The notes: generated by a model not told the origin, from the letters alone. Positions 7,385 to 16,175 are shown, numbered from the stretch's first letter. The stretch: DNA of 64,000 nt from Amycolatopsis regifaucium (GCF_001613935.1 NZ_LQCI01000034.1:349031-413030); one strand, 5' to 3'. Made by a program: numbers and translations.

Positions 7385-7936
7385 TCAGAGCGCCCCGCCC
7401 GCGACCGGGGGCATCCCCGAGTCGGCGCCGCTGTCACCGATGGACTCGCGGTGCAGGTGGTTCTCCACCTCGAACAGGTTGCCGTCGGCGCGTTTGACGA
7501 TGTTGAGCAGCGTGGACATCTGGGAGATCTCTTCGACCTGCTCCTTGAGGAACCACTGCGTGAACTGCTCGCCGATGAAGTCCTCTTCGGCGCGGGCGGC
7601 CTTGGCCAGCTGCTGGATGTCGGTCGCCACGTCCTTCTCCTGCTGCAGCGCGAGCTCGATGAGCTCGGTGACGTCGGAGAAGGTGTTGCGCACGTCGCCG
7701 GTGCCGGGGATCTCCACGTGGTGGTCGGTGTCCAGCATGTACTGGACCAGCGCCATGGCGTGGTTGCGCTCCTCGACGGACTGCTTGTAGAAGTGCTTCG
7801 CGAGCTGCGGCAGGTCCTCGGCGTCGAACCAGACCGCCAGCGCGATGTACTGCTGAGAGGCGTTGAACTCGTTGTGGATCTGCGCCTGCAGCAGTTCATA
7901 GAACTTCGAGCGCGGTTGCTTCTTGATGAGGGCCAT
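7385..7936 (-). CDS. Ferritin (BfrB-like, non-haem)
   Basis: The 183-residue four-helix protein matches actinobacterial ferritins. Ferroxidase ligands are visible: Glu in HNEFNASQQYIALAVWF (helix A), EERNHAMAL (helix B), and EKDV and EEQF-type acids later. It has the extended C-terminal tail after helix E (SGADSGMPPVAGGAL). It oxidises Fe2+ and stores it as mineral in a 24-subunit shell. Tandem IdeR-like boxes lie 60-100 nt upstream. In mycobacteria a multi-box array lets IdeR activate bfrB when iron is plentiful, and the same logic is likely here. Confidence 0.93.
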   Translation of the reverse strand: MALIKKQPRSKFYELLQAQIHNEFNASQQYIALAVWFDAEDLPQLAKHFYKQSVEERNHAMALVQYMLDTDHHVEIPGTGDVRNTFSDVTELIELALQQEKDVATDIQQLAKAARAEEDFIGEQFTQWFLKEQVEEISQMSTLLNIVKRADGNLFEVENHLHRESIGDSGADSGMPPVAGGAL

Positions 7937-7997
7937 GCATTCGACAATACGTCATTCGCTAATCGATTTCCACTTTTGCCTGGTGATCTACCTCTTA

Positions 7998-8036
7998 TTA
8001 GGTTAGTATTCCCAATACTAGGTTCACCTCAATTAA
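7998..8036 (-). promoter_or_regulatory. Tandem IdeR/DtxR-like boxes upstream of ferritin
   Basis: TTAGGTTAGTATTCCCAAT (7998-8016) matches about 13 of 19 positions of the IdeR consensus TTAGGTTAGGCTAACCTAA. A second weaker match starts at 8018 with CTAGGTTCACCTC, 20 nt further on. The heptamers TAGTATT and AATACTA form an inverted pair around CCC (8004-8020). The block is strikingly A+T-rich for this genome. Confidence 0.6.
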
Positions 8037-8082
8037 GTAAGCCTTCCCTAATCAAGGTAAATCGATTAGGGAAGGCTTACTT
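8035..8082 (-). terminator. Strong hairpin after the arginine deiminase gene
   Basis: A perfect 19-bp stem is formed by 8035-8053 and 8064-8082 around a 10-nt loop. The stem core is GCCTTCCCTAAT. It begins 11 nt beyond the arcA stop on the minus strand. It should end that transcript just before it reaches the ferritin control region. Confidence 0.7.
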
Positions 8083-8092
8083 GATTACTGAT

Positions 8093-9304
8093 TCAGATGC
8101 TTTCGCGCCGGATCGGGCACGACATGCAGCGCGGCCCGCCGCGGCCGGAGCCCAGTTCGGAGCCGGTGATGGCCAGTACTTCGATGCCCGCTTCCTCAAG
8201 CCTGGCATTGGTTTCCACGTTGCGTTCGTAGCCGACGACGACGCCGGGAGCGAGCGCGAGCGTGTTGTTCCCGTCGTCCCATTGCTCGCGTTCCGCGGTG
8301 ACCGGATCGAGTCCGGTGTCGATGACGCGCAGCCGGTCGATTCCCATCGCTTCGGCGGCCGCGGTGAGGAATGGGGCCGGTCCTTCCACCTTCATGGAAC
8401 CGTCGTCGGTCGGCCGCATGGTGAACGCGGTGAGCGAATCGCGGGAAAGCGGGTACATCACGACGGCGTCGGCGGCGACCATCGTGCAGACGGTGTCCAG
8501 ATGCATGGTCGCGCGGGTCTGCTCGATCGGGACGGCGAGCACGGTGTGGGCGATCCCGTCGGCGAACACCGACCGCGCCAGCGATTCCGCGCCCGCCGCG
8601 GTGGTCCGCTCGCCGACCCCGATCGCCAGGACCCCCGGCGAGAGGAGCATGACGTCGCCGCCCTCGATCGGCGCCGAATGCGCGCCGTACGCGCGTGACG
8701 CGTGGCGGAACCACGGGTGATAGGCGTAGATCAGGTCCAGTACCGCGGTCTCGCGGACGCGGGCGGGCATGGTGAGCGAGGAGACCGCGACCCGGTCGCC
8801 GATCCACGCCGACGAGTCACGGGTGAACAGCAGGTTCGGCAGCGGATCGACGGCGAAGTCGTTGGGATGGTTCATCAGCCGGACCAGCGAGACCCCCTCG
8901 GCGGCCGGCAGTTCTTCGAAGGTCATCCCGGCCATCAGCGCCTCGGCCAGCACCTCGGGGGACACGCTCGACAGATGGGAACGCAGCGAATCGGCCAGGT
9001 CGACGCCCAGCCGCCGCTCGTCGACGGCCGCGTGCACGCCGGCGGCGTGGGCACGGGTGTCGCTGAGCGCCGTGCGCAGCGCGTCCGCCAGGAGCAGCAC
9101 CTCGACACCGCGGCCGCGGAGCACCTCGGCGAACGCGTCGTGCTCCTCCTGCGCGCGGTCCACCCAGGGGATGGAATCGAACAGGAGCTGGTCGTTGTTG
9201 CGAGGCGTGAGCCTTTTGAGCTCGTTGCCGGGCCTGTGCAGCAGCACCGCACGCAGGGGGCCGACTTCGCTGTCAACTCGGGGTGGAGTCGTCTCGTCAA
9301 TCAC
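8093..9304 (-). CDS. arcA: Arginine deiminase
   Basis: The 403-residue enzyme hydrolyses L-arginine to citrulline and ammonia. Family motifs are in place: FTRDSSAWIG with the catalytic Asp (about 165), MHLDTVCTMV with the catalytic His (about 270), and the C-terminal CMSCPIRRE holding the nucleophilic Cys. Length equals the family norm. GTG 9304 is the start. No arcB, arcC or arcD lies nearby, so the gene stands alone; it could serve ammonia release or arginine use rather than the fermentative ADI pathway. A hairpin follows its stop. Confidence 0.95.
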   Translation of the reverse strand: MIDETTPPRVDSEVGPLRAVLLHRPGNELKRLTPRNNDQLLFDSIPWVDRAQEEHDAFAEVLRGRGVEVLLLADALRTALSDTRAHAAGVHAAVDERRLGVDLADSLRSHLSSVSPEVLAEALMAGMTFEELPAAEGVSLVRLMNHPNDFAVDPLPNLLFTRDSSAWIGDRVAVSSLTMPARVRETAVLDLIYAYHPWFRHASRAYGAHSAPIEGGDVMLLSPGVLAIGVGERTTAAGAESLARSVFADGIAHTVLAVPIEQTRATMHLDTVCTMVAADAVVMYPLSRDSLTAFTMRPTDDGSMKVEGPAPFLTAAAEAMGIDRLRVIDTGLDPVTAEREQWDDGNNTLALAPGVVVGYERNVETNARLEEAGIEVLAITGSELGSGRGGPRCMSCPIRRESI

Positions 9305-9317
9305 CGGTTCACAGTAG

Positions 9318-10115
9318 CTAGGGAAGCCAGGAAACTCGCCCCTTGAGCAGCGCGTATCCGACGAACGAAACGAAGTCGAGCGCGGTGTGCGCGGCGATCA
9401 GCGGCCACAACCGGTTCGTTTTCTGCCACCACCTGCCGAACACCAGGCCCATGACGACGTTGCCGACGAAACCGCCGAATCCCTGATACAGGTGATACGA
9501 GCCGCGAAGGACCGACGACGCGACCAGTGCGGTGTTCTCGCGCAGCCCGAGTTGCCGCAGCCGGGTCAGCAGATAGGCGACGACGAGCACCTCTTCGGCG
9601 AACGCGTTGCCGAAAGCCGACAACGTCAGCGTGATCGGACGCCACCACGTCTCGCCCAAAGTGGACGGTTGCACCGAGAGGCTGAACCCGAGGCGGTAGG
9701 ACAGGAAGTACAGCCCCAGCCCCGGGATCCCGATCACAGCGGCGAGCAGGAGGCCGTTGACGATGTCGCGGCCGGGGCGCTGCCGGTCCAGCCCGATCTG
9801 CGCGAGTTTCATCCCGCCGCGCCACAACAGGTACAGCCCGAGCGCACCCCAGCCGACCAGCTGGCCCGCGCTCAACAGCTGCTTGAGCAGGTCGACCAGA
9901 CTCAGCGTCGCCTGGGGGACGTTGAGCTGGGCCTGCTGCTGCGCCAGCGGAACCGGCTGCAGGAGCGAGTCCACAAGGGACAGCAGGCTCCGCAGCCCGG
10001 ACAGGCCGAGGGTGATACCGAAGACGACGACCAGTTCGATGACGATCGCGCGGCGGCGCGCCGGATCTTCCACGAATTCCGGCAGCGCCGGGCGTTCGGG
10101 ACGCAGCCAGCTCAT
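9318..10115 (-). CDS. CPBP family intramembrane metalloprotease
   Basis: The 265-residue protein has about seven hydrophobic segments. The CPBP/Abi motifs are present: AFAEEVLVVAYLLTRL (motif 1, paired Glu), RGSYHLYQGFGGFVGN (motif 2 with His) and LIAAHTALDF (motif 3 with His). These are the probable metal-binding residues of prenyl-protease-type enzymes. Start ATG 10115 avoids overlapping the divergent PPOX gene; an ATG at 10145 is also in frame. The stop lies 13 nt before the arcA start on the same strand, so the two may be co-transcribed. Confidence 0.88.
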   Translation of the reverse strand: MSWLRPERPALPEFVEDPARRRAIVIELVVVFGITLGLSGLRSLLSLVDSLLQPVPLAQQQAQLNVPQATLSLVDLLKQLLSAGQLVGWGALGLYLLWRGGMKLAQIGLDRQRPGRDIVNGLLLAAVIGIPGLGLYFLSYRLGFSLSVQPSTLGETWWRPITLTLSAFGNAFAEEVLVVAYLLTRLRQLGLRENTALVASSVLRGSYHLYQGFGGFVGNVVMGLVFGRWWQKTNRLWPLIAAHTALDFVSFVGYALLKGRVSWLP

Positions 10116-10138
10116 TCGCCGCACGCTACCGTCGAGGC

Positions 10139-10600
10139 ATGCCAAGGAGCATCGCGACCAACGAAACCGTCGACCGTGCCGCGCTCGTCGACTTCCTGAC
10201 CACCCGTCATCGCGCCATCCTGATGACCACCAAGGCCGACGGCGGCCCCCAGCTCTCGCCGGTGACCTGCGGCGTCGACGGCGAAGGCCGCCTCGTCATC
10301 TCCACGTACCCGAAGCGGGCGAAGGTCGTCAACATCCGTCGTGAGCCGAAGGTGTCCGCCTGTGTCCTCTCCGACGAGTGGAACGGCCAGTGGGTGCAGC
10401 TGAACGGCACCGCCGAAGTCCTCGACCTGCCTGACTCGGTCGAGCCGCTGGTCGACTACTTCCGCGCGATCTCGGGTGAGCATCCCGACTGGGACGAGTA
10501 CCGCGAAGCGATGGTGAAGCAGGGCAAGAGCATCATCCGCGTCACCATCGAGTCCTGGGGCCCGGTCGCCAAGGGCGGCTTTCCGGCGGAGCTGGCCTAA
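10139..10600 (+). CDS. PPOX-class F420- or FMN-dependent oxidoreductase
   Basis: The 153-residue protein is a split-barrel pyridoxamine-oxidase-like enzyme. It shows the early strand HRAILMTTKADGGPQLSPV, the dinucleotide-facing KRAKVVNIRREPKVSACVL, and WVQLNGTAEVLD. This pattern matches the actinobacterial PPOX class that uses F420 or FMN. The substrate is unknown. The 3' end overlaps the stop of the convergent DUF2470 gene by 4 nt. Confidence 0.88.
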   Translation: MPRSIATNETVDRAALVDFLTTRHRAILMTTKADGGPQLSPVTCGVDGEGRLVISTYPKRAKVVNIRREPKVSACVLSDEWNGQWVQLNGTAEVLDLPDSVEPLVDYFRAISGEHPDWDEYREAMVKQGKSIIRVTIESWGPVAKGGFPAELA

Positions 10601-11388
10601 TCCTCCGAAAAGAACGGGCAGCCGATCAGGCGGCGGATCTCGGCCGCGAGCTGCGGCGGCCCTTCGACCGGGCGCGAGAACGCGAGCCGGACGTCGTGGT
10701 CGCCGGATTCGGCCTCGACCCGCAGCCGCAGCCCGTAGCGGTCCAGCCCGAGCGGCCGGATCCGCCCACCGCGCAGTGCGGTGGGGACGTGCTTGGCGAG
10801 CTGCTGGACGACGTCCGCGTGGTCGGTCTCCAGATGCCGCAGCCAGCCCGCCTCGTAGTCGTGGAACGGGTCCGGTGGCGCGGCGCTGAACATATGCGGC
10901 CGGAGCGAGTGCGTGCCTTCGGCGTCCGCGAGCACCAGAGACGCCGGGGTCAGCCTCAGTAGCGTCAGGCCGTGTCCGACGTCGAGCAGGCGCTCGTCCG
11001 GCCGGGTTTCGGCGATGGTGACCGCGCGGGCGCGGGCGGAGACCTCGGAGAGGGGGCGGAGCCAGCCGGTGATCCACAGCAGCCCTCGGACGGGTTCGCG
11101 GAGGTCGACCGGGGCCTGGTCGGTCAGCTCCACCATCACCGCGAGTTCGCCGCGCTGGGCCTCGTGCGAGCGTTTCACCAGGTGGTGCTCGTCCGGCAGG
11201 AGGATGCTGACGCTGCCGCTCGTGTGCACGTGATGCAGGACGGGGATGACGCGCCCGTACTGTCCTGGCTGGTCGCACTGTTCAGCGGTCTGGGTCAACG
11301 TCGCCGGTCCGTTGCGGGTGGCGATCGTCTTCGCGCGTTCCGCGGGGTTCGGCGCCGGTGGGCGGCGGATGGACGTGGGTGTGGTCAC
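10597..11388 (-). CDS. DUF2470 protein, iron-regulated (haem-utilisation type)
   Basis: The 263-residue protein has a split-barrel-like N-terminal half and a C-terminal DUF2470 domain (about 170-260, HDYEAGWLRHLETDHADVV). DUF2470 occurs at the C-terminus of HugZ-type haem-degrading proteins. GTG 11388 lies behind a strong AGGAGGTGAG. An IdeR-like box sits 15 nt upstream, so expression should rise in iron starvation. That context supports a role in iron or haem use; the reaction is not shown by sequence. Confidence 0.8.
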   Translation of the reverse strand: MTTPTSIRRPPAPNPAERAKTIATRNGPATLTQTAEQCDQPGQYGRVIPVLHHVHTSGSVSILLPDEHHLVKRSHEAQRGELAVMVELTDQAPVDLREPVRGLLWITGWLRPLSEVSARARAVTIAETRPDERLLDVGHGLTLLRLTPASLVLADAEGTHSLRPHMFSAAPPDPFHDYEAGWLRHLETDHADVVQQLAKHVPTALRGGRIRPLGLDRYGLRLRVEAESGDHDVRLAFSRPVEGPPQLAAEIRRLIGCPFFSED

Positions 11389-11403
11389 GGCTCACCTCCT
11401 AAG

Positions 11404-11422
11404 TTAGGTGAGCCTAACCTGA
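11404..11422 (-). promoter_or_regulatory. IdeR/DtxR box
   Basis: TTAGGTGAGCCTAACCTGA agrees with the IdeR consensus TTAGGTTAGGCTAACCTAA at about 16 of 19 positions. It lies just upstream of the ribosome site of the DUF2470 gene, where a repressor would block transcription. Confidence 0.85.
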
Positions 11423-11483
11423 TCTCCGGATCGAACGGAAGTAGCCTCGATCACGTTTCCGCTCGCCCGTATACGTTGACCAG

Positions 11484-12491
11484 GTGGAAGACCGAAGAAG
11501 CCGGGTGCTCGAACCACCCGAAGGGATTCCGGCGAAGAACCTGCCGATCTTGGTGAACACGCTCGATCGTTCGGCCGTCACCGCGGGCACGCTGGCCTGC
11601 GCCGCCGGACTGCTCGCCGTGCTGGGCGTGATCCTGCTGTTCACGGGCCGGTTCGGGATCGCGGTGCCGGTCTTCCTCCTCGTCTACATGACACCGGTTT
11701 CGGCCTACTACGGCTTCCTCGCCGTGGCCGGATCCTTGTCGATGCGGAAGCTCGTTCACCAGCCGTTCCACCTGGTGAACGGGCTGGACGGAGCGGTCGT
11801 CGCCGGGGCGAAGGTGAGCGTGCCGCTCGACGGACGCTGGCTGGTCGTACGGCTGCCTGCCCCGCTTCGCGCGCAACTCGCGGCCCAACGACGGCTGTGG
11901 GTGCTGGGCCGGTTCGTCCTGCTTCCCGGCGTCATCGCCGCCCGGCGCGGCTCCTTCCGCGACGCTCCGCCGAAGGGCTCGACGCCGTTGGGTGCGGAGC
12001 CGGTCTCGCCGGGACGGCTGCTCTCGCTGCAACGACGGCTGCTGGCGTCTTACTACCTCCTCACCGCCGGGCTCGCCCTGGTGGCGGCCGCCTTCTCGGT
12101 TTGGGTGGCCGTCGATTTCCCGGACCGCCGCAGCGTCCTCGTACTGGACGCGCAGGTCTTCGCGGGTCTCTGCGTGCTGGCGACGACCGGCCTCGCCATC
12201 GCGGCGCTCGTGCTGTCCAGGCCGGTGCCCGAACCGCGATGGACCGAGCTGTTCGTGGTGTGCGGGCCGGCGTCGGTCAATCTCTTCGGCATGGTCACCG
12301 TGAAGGGACGGACGGTCTTGCCGGACGGCCGCGAGGTTTCGGTGCGGGCGGGTGGTTCCGATCCCTCGCTCGCCGCCAACATCGCCGTCACCGGACAGCT
12401 CTGGGTACTCGGGGTACCGGTGGCCGGGAAGACCACGAAGGCCGGAGTGCCGGGTCACGCCGTTTTCGGGCCGGTCAAATTCGGGCGGTAA
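11484..12491 (+). CDS. Membrane protein, paralogue 1 of a tandem pair
   Basis: The 335-residue protein has two membrane-helix pairs (about 30-85 and 190-250). Each is followed by a soluble beta-rich segment ending in a similar motif: LAAQRRLWVLG (about 137-147) and, near the C-terminus, SLAANIAVTGQLWVLG. The final AGVPGHAVFG is shared with the next gene. No known family is recognised. The start at ATG or GTG near 11484 follows shortly after a possible promoter. It is 51 nt upstream of its paralogue. Confidence 0.75.
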   Translation: MEDRRSRVLEPPEGIPAKNLPILVNTLDRSAVTAGTLACAAGLLAVLGVILLFTGRFGIAVPVFLLVYMTPVSAYYGFLAVAGSLSMRKLVHQPFHLVNGLDGAVVAGAKVSVPLDGRWLVVRLPAPLRAQLAAQRRLWVLGRFVLLPGVIAARRGSFRDAPPKGSTPLGAEPVSPGRLLSLQRRLLASYYLLTAGLALVAAAFSVWVAVDFPDRRSVLVLDAQVFAGLCVLATTGLAIAALVLSRPVPEPRWTELFVVCGPASVNLFGMVTVKGRTVLPDGREVSVRAGGSDPSLAANIAVTGQLWVLGVPVAGKTTKAGVPGHAVFGPVKFGR

Positions 12492-12541
12492 CGAACCCTC
12501 CCGACCCCGCGATCTACCGGCAACCGGGGGTTGGGGGAGTC

Positions 12542-13612
12542 ATGCACGAAACGTCGCGTGCCGATGTGCTGGAACCGCTTCGCGATCAGCGGGCGATCGA
12601 GATGCCGGTCTTCGATTCCCTGCTCGGGACCATGCGCGGGGTCCGCGGCTTCTGGCTCCTCATCCCGTTGGCAACGCCCGGGGCCGCCACCGTCTCCCTG
12701 CGCGGAGAATTCACCGCCCTCACGATGGCCGCCGTCTCGGCGGTCGCGGTACTGGTGCTCGGGATCCTCGCGGTGGCATGGCTGCGCCGGCGGGCGATTC
12801 CGTGGAAGGCCTTGTCCGAGCTGGCGGGGAAGTCGGCGTTTTCCGAGGTTTCCTTGCCGCCGGAGGGTCTGTTCTCCGTCGGGTCGAAGGTGTACTTCAA
12901 GCTGCCCGACGCCGATGACGTGTGGGCCGAGGTGCGGTTGCCGAAAGCCGCCCGGCTCCAGCTCGCTGCGCAGCGGCGGATCTGGCTTCTCGGACCTGAC
13001 GAGGAGGGACGCCGGTTCCTGCAGCTGCCAGGAGTGCTCTGGCCGCATCAGGTGACGGCGGTGCCGTCCCTGCCTGGCGACGCGGTGCCGCTGGACGAAA
13101 TCGACCAGCGGATCGTCCCGCCGGAAGAGGACGTCGTCCTGATCGCGCACCGGCAGCGAATCGCCTGGGGGCTCCGCGCCCTGTTCGGGGCGGGGGCGGC
13201 CGCTCTCGGCCTCCTCGTGGCGATACAGGTCGTCATGCTCGTCGAAGACGGTCCCCGGCCCGAACCGGGACTCGTCATCATGACGATCTACTGGTTGGTC
13301 CTTCTCGTCATCGGGGTCGATGCGGCCATGGGGATGCTGAAGCCGCTGCCGCGGGGGAAGTGGAGTGAGCTGGTCGCGATCCCCCACGCCCCGCCCCGCA
13401 TCGGCGCCTCGGGGCTGGCGGCCCTCGGCTGCCGGATCCAGTGGCCGGACGGCCGGTGGAGCGACGCCTTCATGTCCAAAGTGGACCCGGCACTCGCCGC
13501 GAACATCTGGGCCACGCAGCGGTTGTGGATCGTCGGGGCACCGTTGCGCGGCACGACCACGTTCGCCGGGGTTCCCGGCCACGCCGTCCTCGGCCGCGTC
13601 AGGTTCAACTGA
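12542..13612 (+). CDS. Membrane protein, paralogue 2 of a tandem pair
   Basis: The 356-residue protein shares the layout and motifs of its upstream neighbour: helix pair, segment ending LQLAAQRRIWLLG, second helix pair, and a C-terminal segment with DPALAANIWATQRLWIVG then AGVPGHAVLGRVRF. The start ATG 12542 has GGGGGAG 3-8 nt upstream; the frame is open into the upstream gene but codes for nothing related there. Function unknown; the pair probably arose by duplication. Confidence 0.75.
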   Translation: MHETSRADVLEPLRDQRAIEMPVFDSLLGTMRGVRGFWLLIPLATPGAATVSLRGEFTALTMAAVSAVAVLVLGILAVAWLRRRAIPWKALSELAGKSAFSEVSLPPEGLFSVGSKVYFKLPDADDVWAEVRLPKAARLQLAAQRRIWLLGPDEEGRRFLQLPGVLWPHQVTAVPSLPGDAVPLDEIDQRIVPPEEDVVLIAHRQRIAWGLRALFGAGAAALGLLVAIQVVMLVEDGPRPEPGLVIMTIYWLVLLVIGVDAAMGMLKPLPRGKWSELVAIPHAPPRIGASGLAALGCRIQWPDGRWSDAFMSKVDPALAANIWATQRLWIVGAPLRGTTTFAGVPGHAVLGRVRFN

Positions 13613-14345
13613 GGGATCGCCGGGTCGCCTCTTCGGTTTCGACCACGCCTCGCCGGATGCCTTCGAGCTGATCGCTCAGCTCGCCGATCGTGGTGGTGTC
13701 GAGCAGCGCATCGCCGGTGGCGGCCGACAATTCGGCCGCCCTGGCGACCAGGCCGTCGAGGCCGAGCGCGCCGGATCGCAGCTGTGCCAGCAGTTTCCGC
13801 TGCGCGCTCGAAAGCCGGGCGTGGACGTCTTCCTGTGCCTGCACGGCTTCGAGCGACTGAAGCAGGTCGCCGCGGATGTCGTCGTCGGCGGTCTTCAGTT
13901 CCTTCCGCAGCCTGGCCTTCTCGGCGGCGACCGCGGAGGCGTCCACCCGCGCGAGCGCCTTCCCGGTGGCGGACGTGCGACCGGCCAGCCGCCGGAGGGT
14001 GTCGACGGTTTCCCGCACCACCGGTTCCATGTCGGCGACCCGGTCGGCCAGCGGACCGGTGTCCAGCGAGTCGGAGATCGACTCGAACCCGTCGGCCGCG
14101 GCTTCGGCACGACGAAGCCACTCCGCCTCGGGAGAGCCCGGTTCGACGTCGGGGAGCGTCCGCTCCTCGGGTTCGGCGACGGGTTTTTCCCCGGAGGCGA
14201 CGGCGATCCCGGCACGGGCGGCGAGCACGGTCACGCCGACACCGAGCGCGGCGACCACCGGCAGTTGCACCGCCCACGCCGCACCCGCCGAAGTCGCCGC
14301 GAGGAGCAATCCCCACGGTTCGGCTAGCTCACGGACGAAACGCAT
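13605..14345 (-). CDS. Coiled-coil membrane protein next to the VWA protein
   Basis: The 246-residue protein has two N-terminal hydrophobic stretches (AEPWGLLLAATSAGAAWAV and VVAALGVGVTVLAARAGIAV). A long, charged, Ala/Leu/Glu-rich helical region follows (about 70-246) with coiled-coil character. It starts 12 nt after the VWA gene's stop on the same strand, with no clear ribosome site, suggesting translational coupling. Its stop overlaps the 3' end of the convergent membrane gene by 8 nt. Function unknown. Confidence 0.75.
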   Translation of the reverse strand: MRFVRELAEPWGLLLAATSAGAAWAVQLPVVAALGVGVTVLAARAGIAVASGEKPVAEPEERTLPDVEPGSPEAEWLRRAEAAADGFESISDSLDTGPLADRVADMEPVVRETVDTLRRLAGRTSATGKALARVDASAVAAEKARLRKELKTADDDIRGDLLQSLEAVQAQEDVHARLSSAQRKLLAQLRSGALGLDGLVARAAELSAATGDALLDTTTIGELSDQLEGIRRGVVETEEATRRSLS

Positions 14346-14357
14346 GAGGTGAGGATC

Positions 14358-16175
14358 TCAGAAATTCGAGATCACGGCGGTGAAGACCTGGTCGATCGAG
14401 TCCGGTTTGGACGAGTCGTAACCCACGCCCTGCGTCGTCTCGGCGATTTCCTTGAGGACGCCGAAGTCGGCGTCCGACCCGTAGGCGATGGTGAACATCC
14501 GCACCGCTTCGCCGCCGCCCTCGGTCCGCAATCGTCCGACGAGGTTGGGCAGATCGATCCCGCCCGGATCCTCGTTCCGGCCGTCGGTGAGCACGACGAC
14601 GGCGTTGATCGCGTTCGGATCCAGCCGCTGCTTCATGAATTCGTAAGCCGCGAGCGAGGAATCGTAGAGCCCCGTCCCGTTCTGCGGGGTCAACCCGTTC
14701 AGCCGCGACGCCAGCTCCTGCCTGCCCGCCTCACCGCCGATCGGCGTCACCGGACGGAGCTCCATGAAGTCCTTGTCGCCGTCCAGCCGCGTCGAGAACA
14801 TCCACAACCCCACCTTGTCGGCGTCGCTGAACTGCGGCAACGACGCCACGGCCGCCTGTTTCGCGAGGTCCATCTTGTTCTTGCCCGTCCCGCTGACGCC
14901 GTCGCCCATCGAACCGGAGACGTCGACGACCAGCAACACGTTCGCCTTCTTCCGCAGGTCCTTCCAGGACTTGAGGACTTCGGCGAGCACCGGCGGACTC
15001 GGCGGCCGGATCAGGTTGAGTTTCGCGTCCGGCTGGGCGCCGTTGTCCGAAGTGGTCTGCGACCCGGGCTTGCCGTCGAAGGTCCGGAAGCCGATGTCGC
15101 TGAACTTCTGCTGCGCTTCGGCGCCGCGAAGGTGCGCGAGGAAGTCCGCGGCGACCTGCTTGTGGACGTCGTCGGCCCAGTTCAGCACGGTGAACGGGTG
15201 ATCGGAGTTGAGCGTGCCGTCACTCGGGTAGATCCCGACGAGCGGCACCTTCGGCGGCGCGTGCTGCCCGCGCTTCGCCGGATCGTTGGTCGGATTGCCC
15301 TGGTTGTAGCCGACGAGCGAGTTCTCCTCGACCGTCACCGCCGAGATGTACGACAGCGCGGCGCCGCGGTCGTCGGCCTTCTGCAGGTTCGTCAGGAAGG
15401 TCAGCGTGTTGTCGCCGTAGTGGACGATGGCCTGCTCGACGTTCTGCACGAACGTCCGCGCCTCCGGCTTCGCGAGCGCGTTCGCGGTGAGATCCGAGGA
15501 GGTGCCTGTCGCCGCGTAGTAGGCGCCGATCGTGGCGTTGAGACCGGAGGTGGAGATGTTCGGGTTCGTCTTGCCCAGCCGGAACTTCCCCCACTCCGGA
15601 TGCCCGTACTTCGCCCAGCCCTGCGGATCGGTGGCGAGCGCGGCGAGATCCTTCCAGCCGATGCCCTTGCCGGGCCAGCCGAGCGCTTCGGCCATCGGCT
15701 TCGGCATGGCGACGACCAGCGGCGCGTTCGCGACCGACTCCGGGTCGCCCTCGGGCACCAGCGCGGGATGGTCGGTGCCGGTGAGCTGCTGGCGCAGCAG
15801 GTTCACCCAGCCCGACGCGGCCGGCGTCCAAACGTCCGGACGCGGGCCGTCCACCGCCTCGTTCCAGCCGCGGGCGAGGGCCTGCATCGCGGTACCGGAG
15901 GACTTCGACTGCACGAGGACGTCGACGCAGCGTCCGGCCACCGAGCGGCCGCTGTAGCCCTTGGCGATCTCGGTGACCACACCCGCCTTCTCCGGTGACG
16001 AGGACACCTGGAGCTTGACCGCGTCACCGGTCGTGCATTTCGCTTCCACCGGCTCCGCACCGGAATCGCTGGTGAGCGCGCGCAGCCCGATGATCAACCC
16101 GATCGCGACCACCGCCGCGGCCACGAACGCCAGGACCTTGCGGCCGCCGCGTGACTGACCGGGATTCACGACCAT
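14358..16175 (-). CDS. Extracellular solute-binding plus von Willebrand A protein
   Basis: The 605-residue protein has one N-terminal membrane anchor (about 13-32). An extracellular binding-protein-like region (about 45-375) follows, with GWNEAVDGPRPDVWTPAAS and a central SGLNATIGAYYAATG. A VWA domain (about 410-605) carries the metal site DVSGSMGDG and, later, DGRNED. VWA domains bind ligands or partner proteins through a metal ion. The fusion places both outside the membrane. ATG 16175 has GGAGGTTCTCC directly upstream. Its partner is probably the coiled-coil protein encoded next. Confidence 0.88.
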   Translation of the reverse strand: MVVNPGQSRGGRKVLAFVAAAVVAIGLIIGLRALTSDSGAEPVEAKCTTGDAVKLQVSSSPEKAGVVTEIAKGYSGRSVAGRCVDVLVQSKSSGTAMQALARGWNEAVDGPRPDVWTPAASGWVNLLRQQLTGTDHPALVPEGDPESVANAPLVVAMPKPMAEALGWPGKGIGWKDLAALATDPQGWAKYGHPEWGKFRLGKTNPNISTSGLNATIGAYYAATGTSSDLTANALAKPEARTFVQNVEQAIVHYGDNTLTFLTNLQKADDRGAALSYISAVTVEENSLVGYNQGNPTNDPAKRGQHAPPKVPLVGIYPSDGTLNSDHPFTVLNWADDVHKQVAADFLAHLRGAEAQQKFSDIGFRTFDGKPGSQTTSDNGAQPDAKLNLIRPPSPPVLAEVLKSWKDLRKKANVLLVVDVSGSMGDGVSGTGKNKMDLAKQAAVASLPQFSDADKVGLWMFSTRLDGDKDFMELRPVTPIGGEAGRQELASRLNGLTPQNGTGLYDSSLAAYEFMKQRLDPNAINAVVVLTDGRNEDPGGIDLPNLVGRLRTEGGGEAVRMFTIAYGSDADFGVLKEIAETTQGVGYDSSKPDSIDQVFTAVISNF

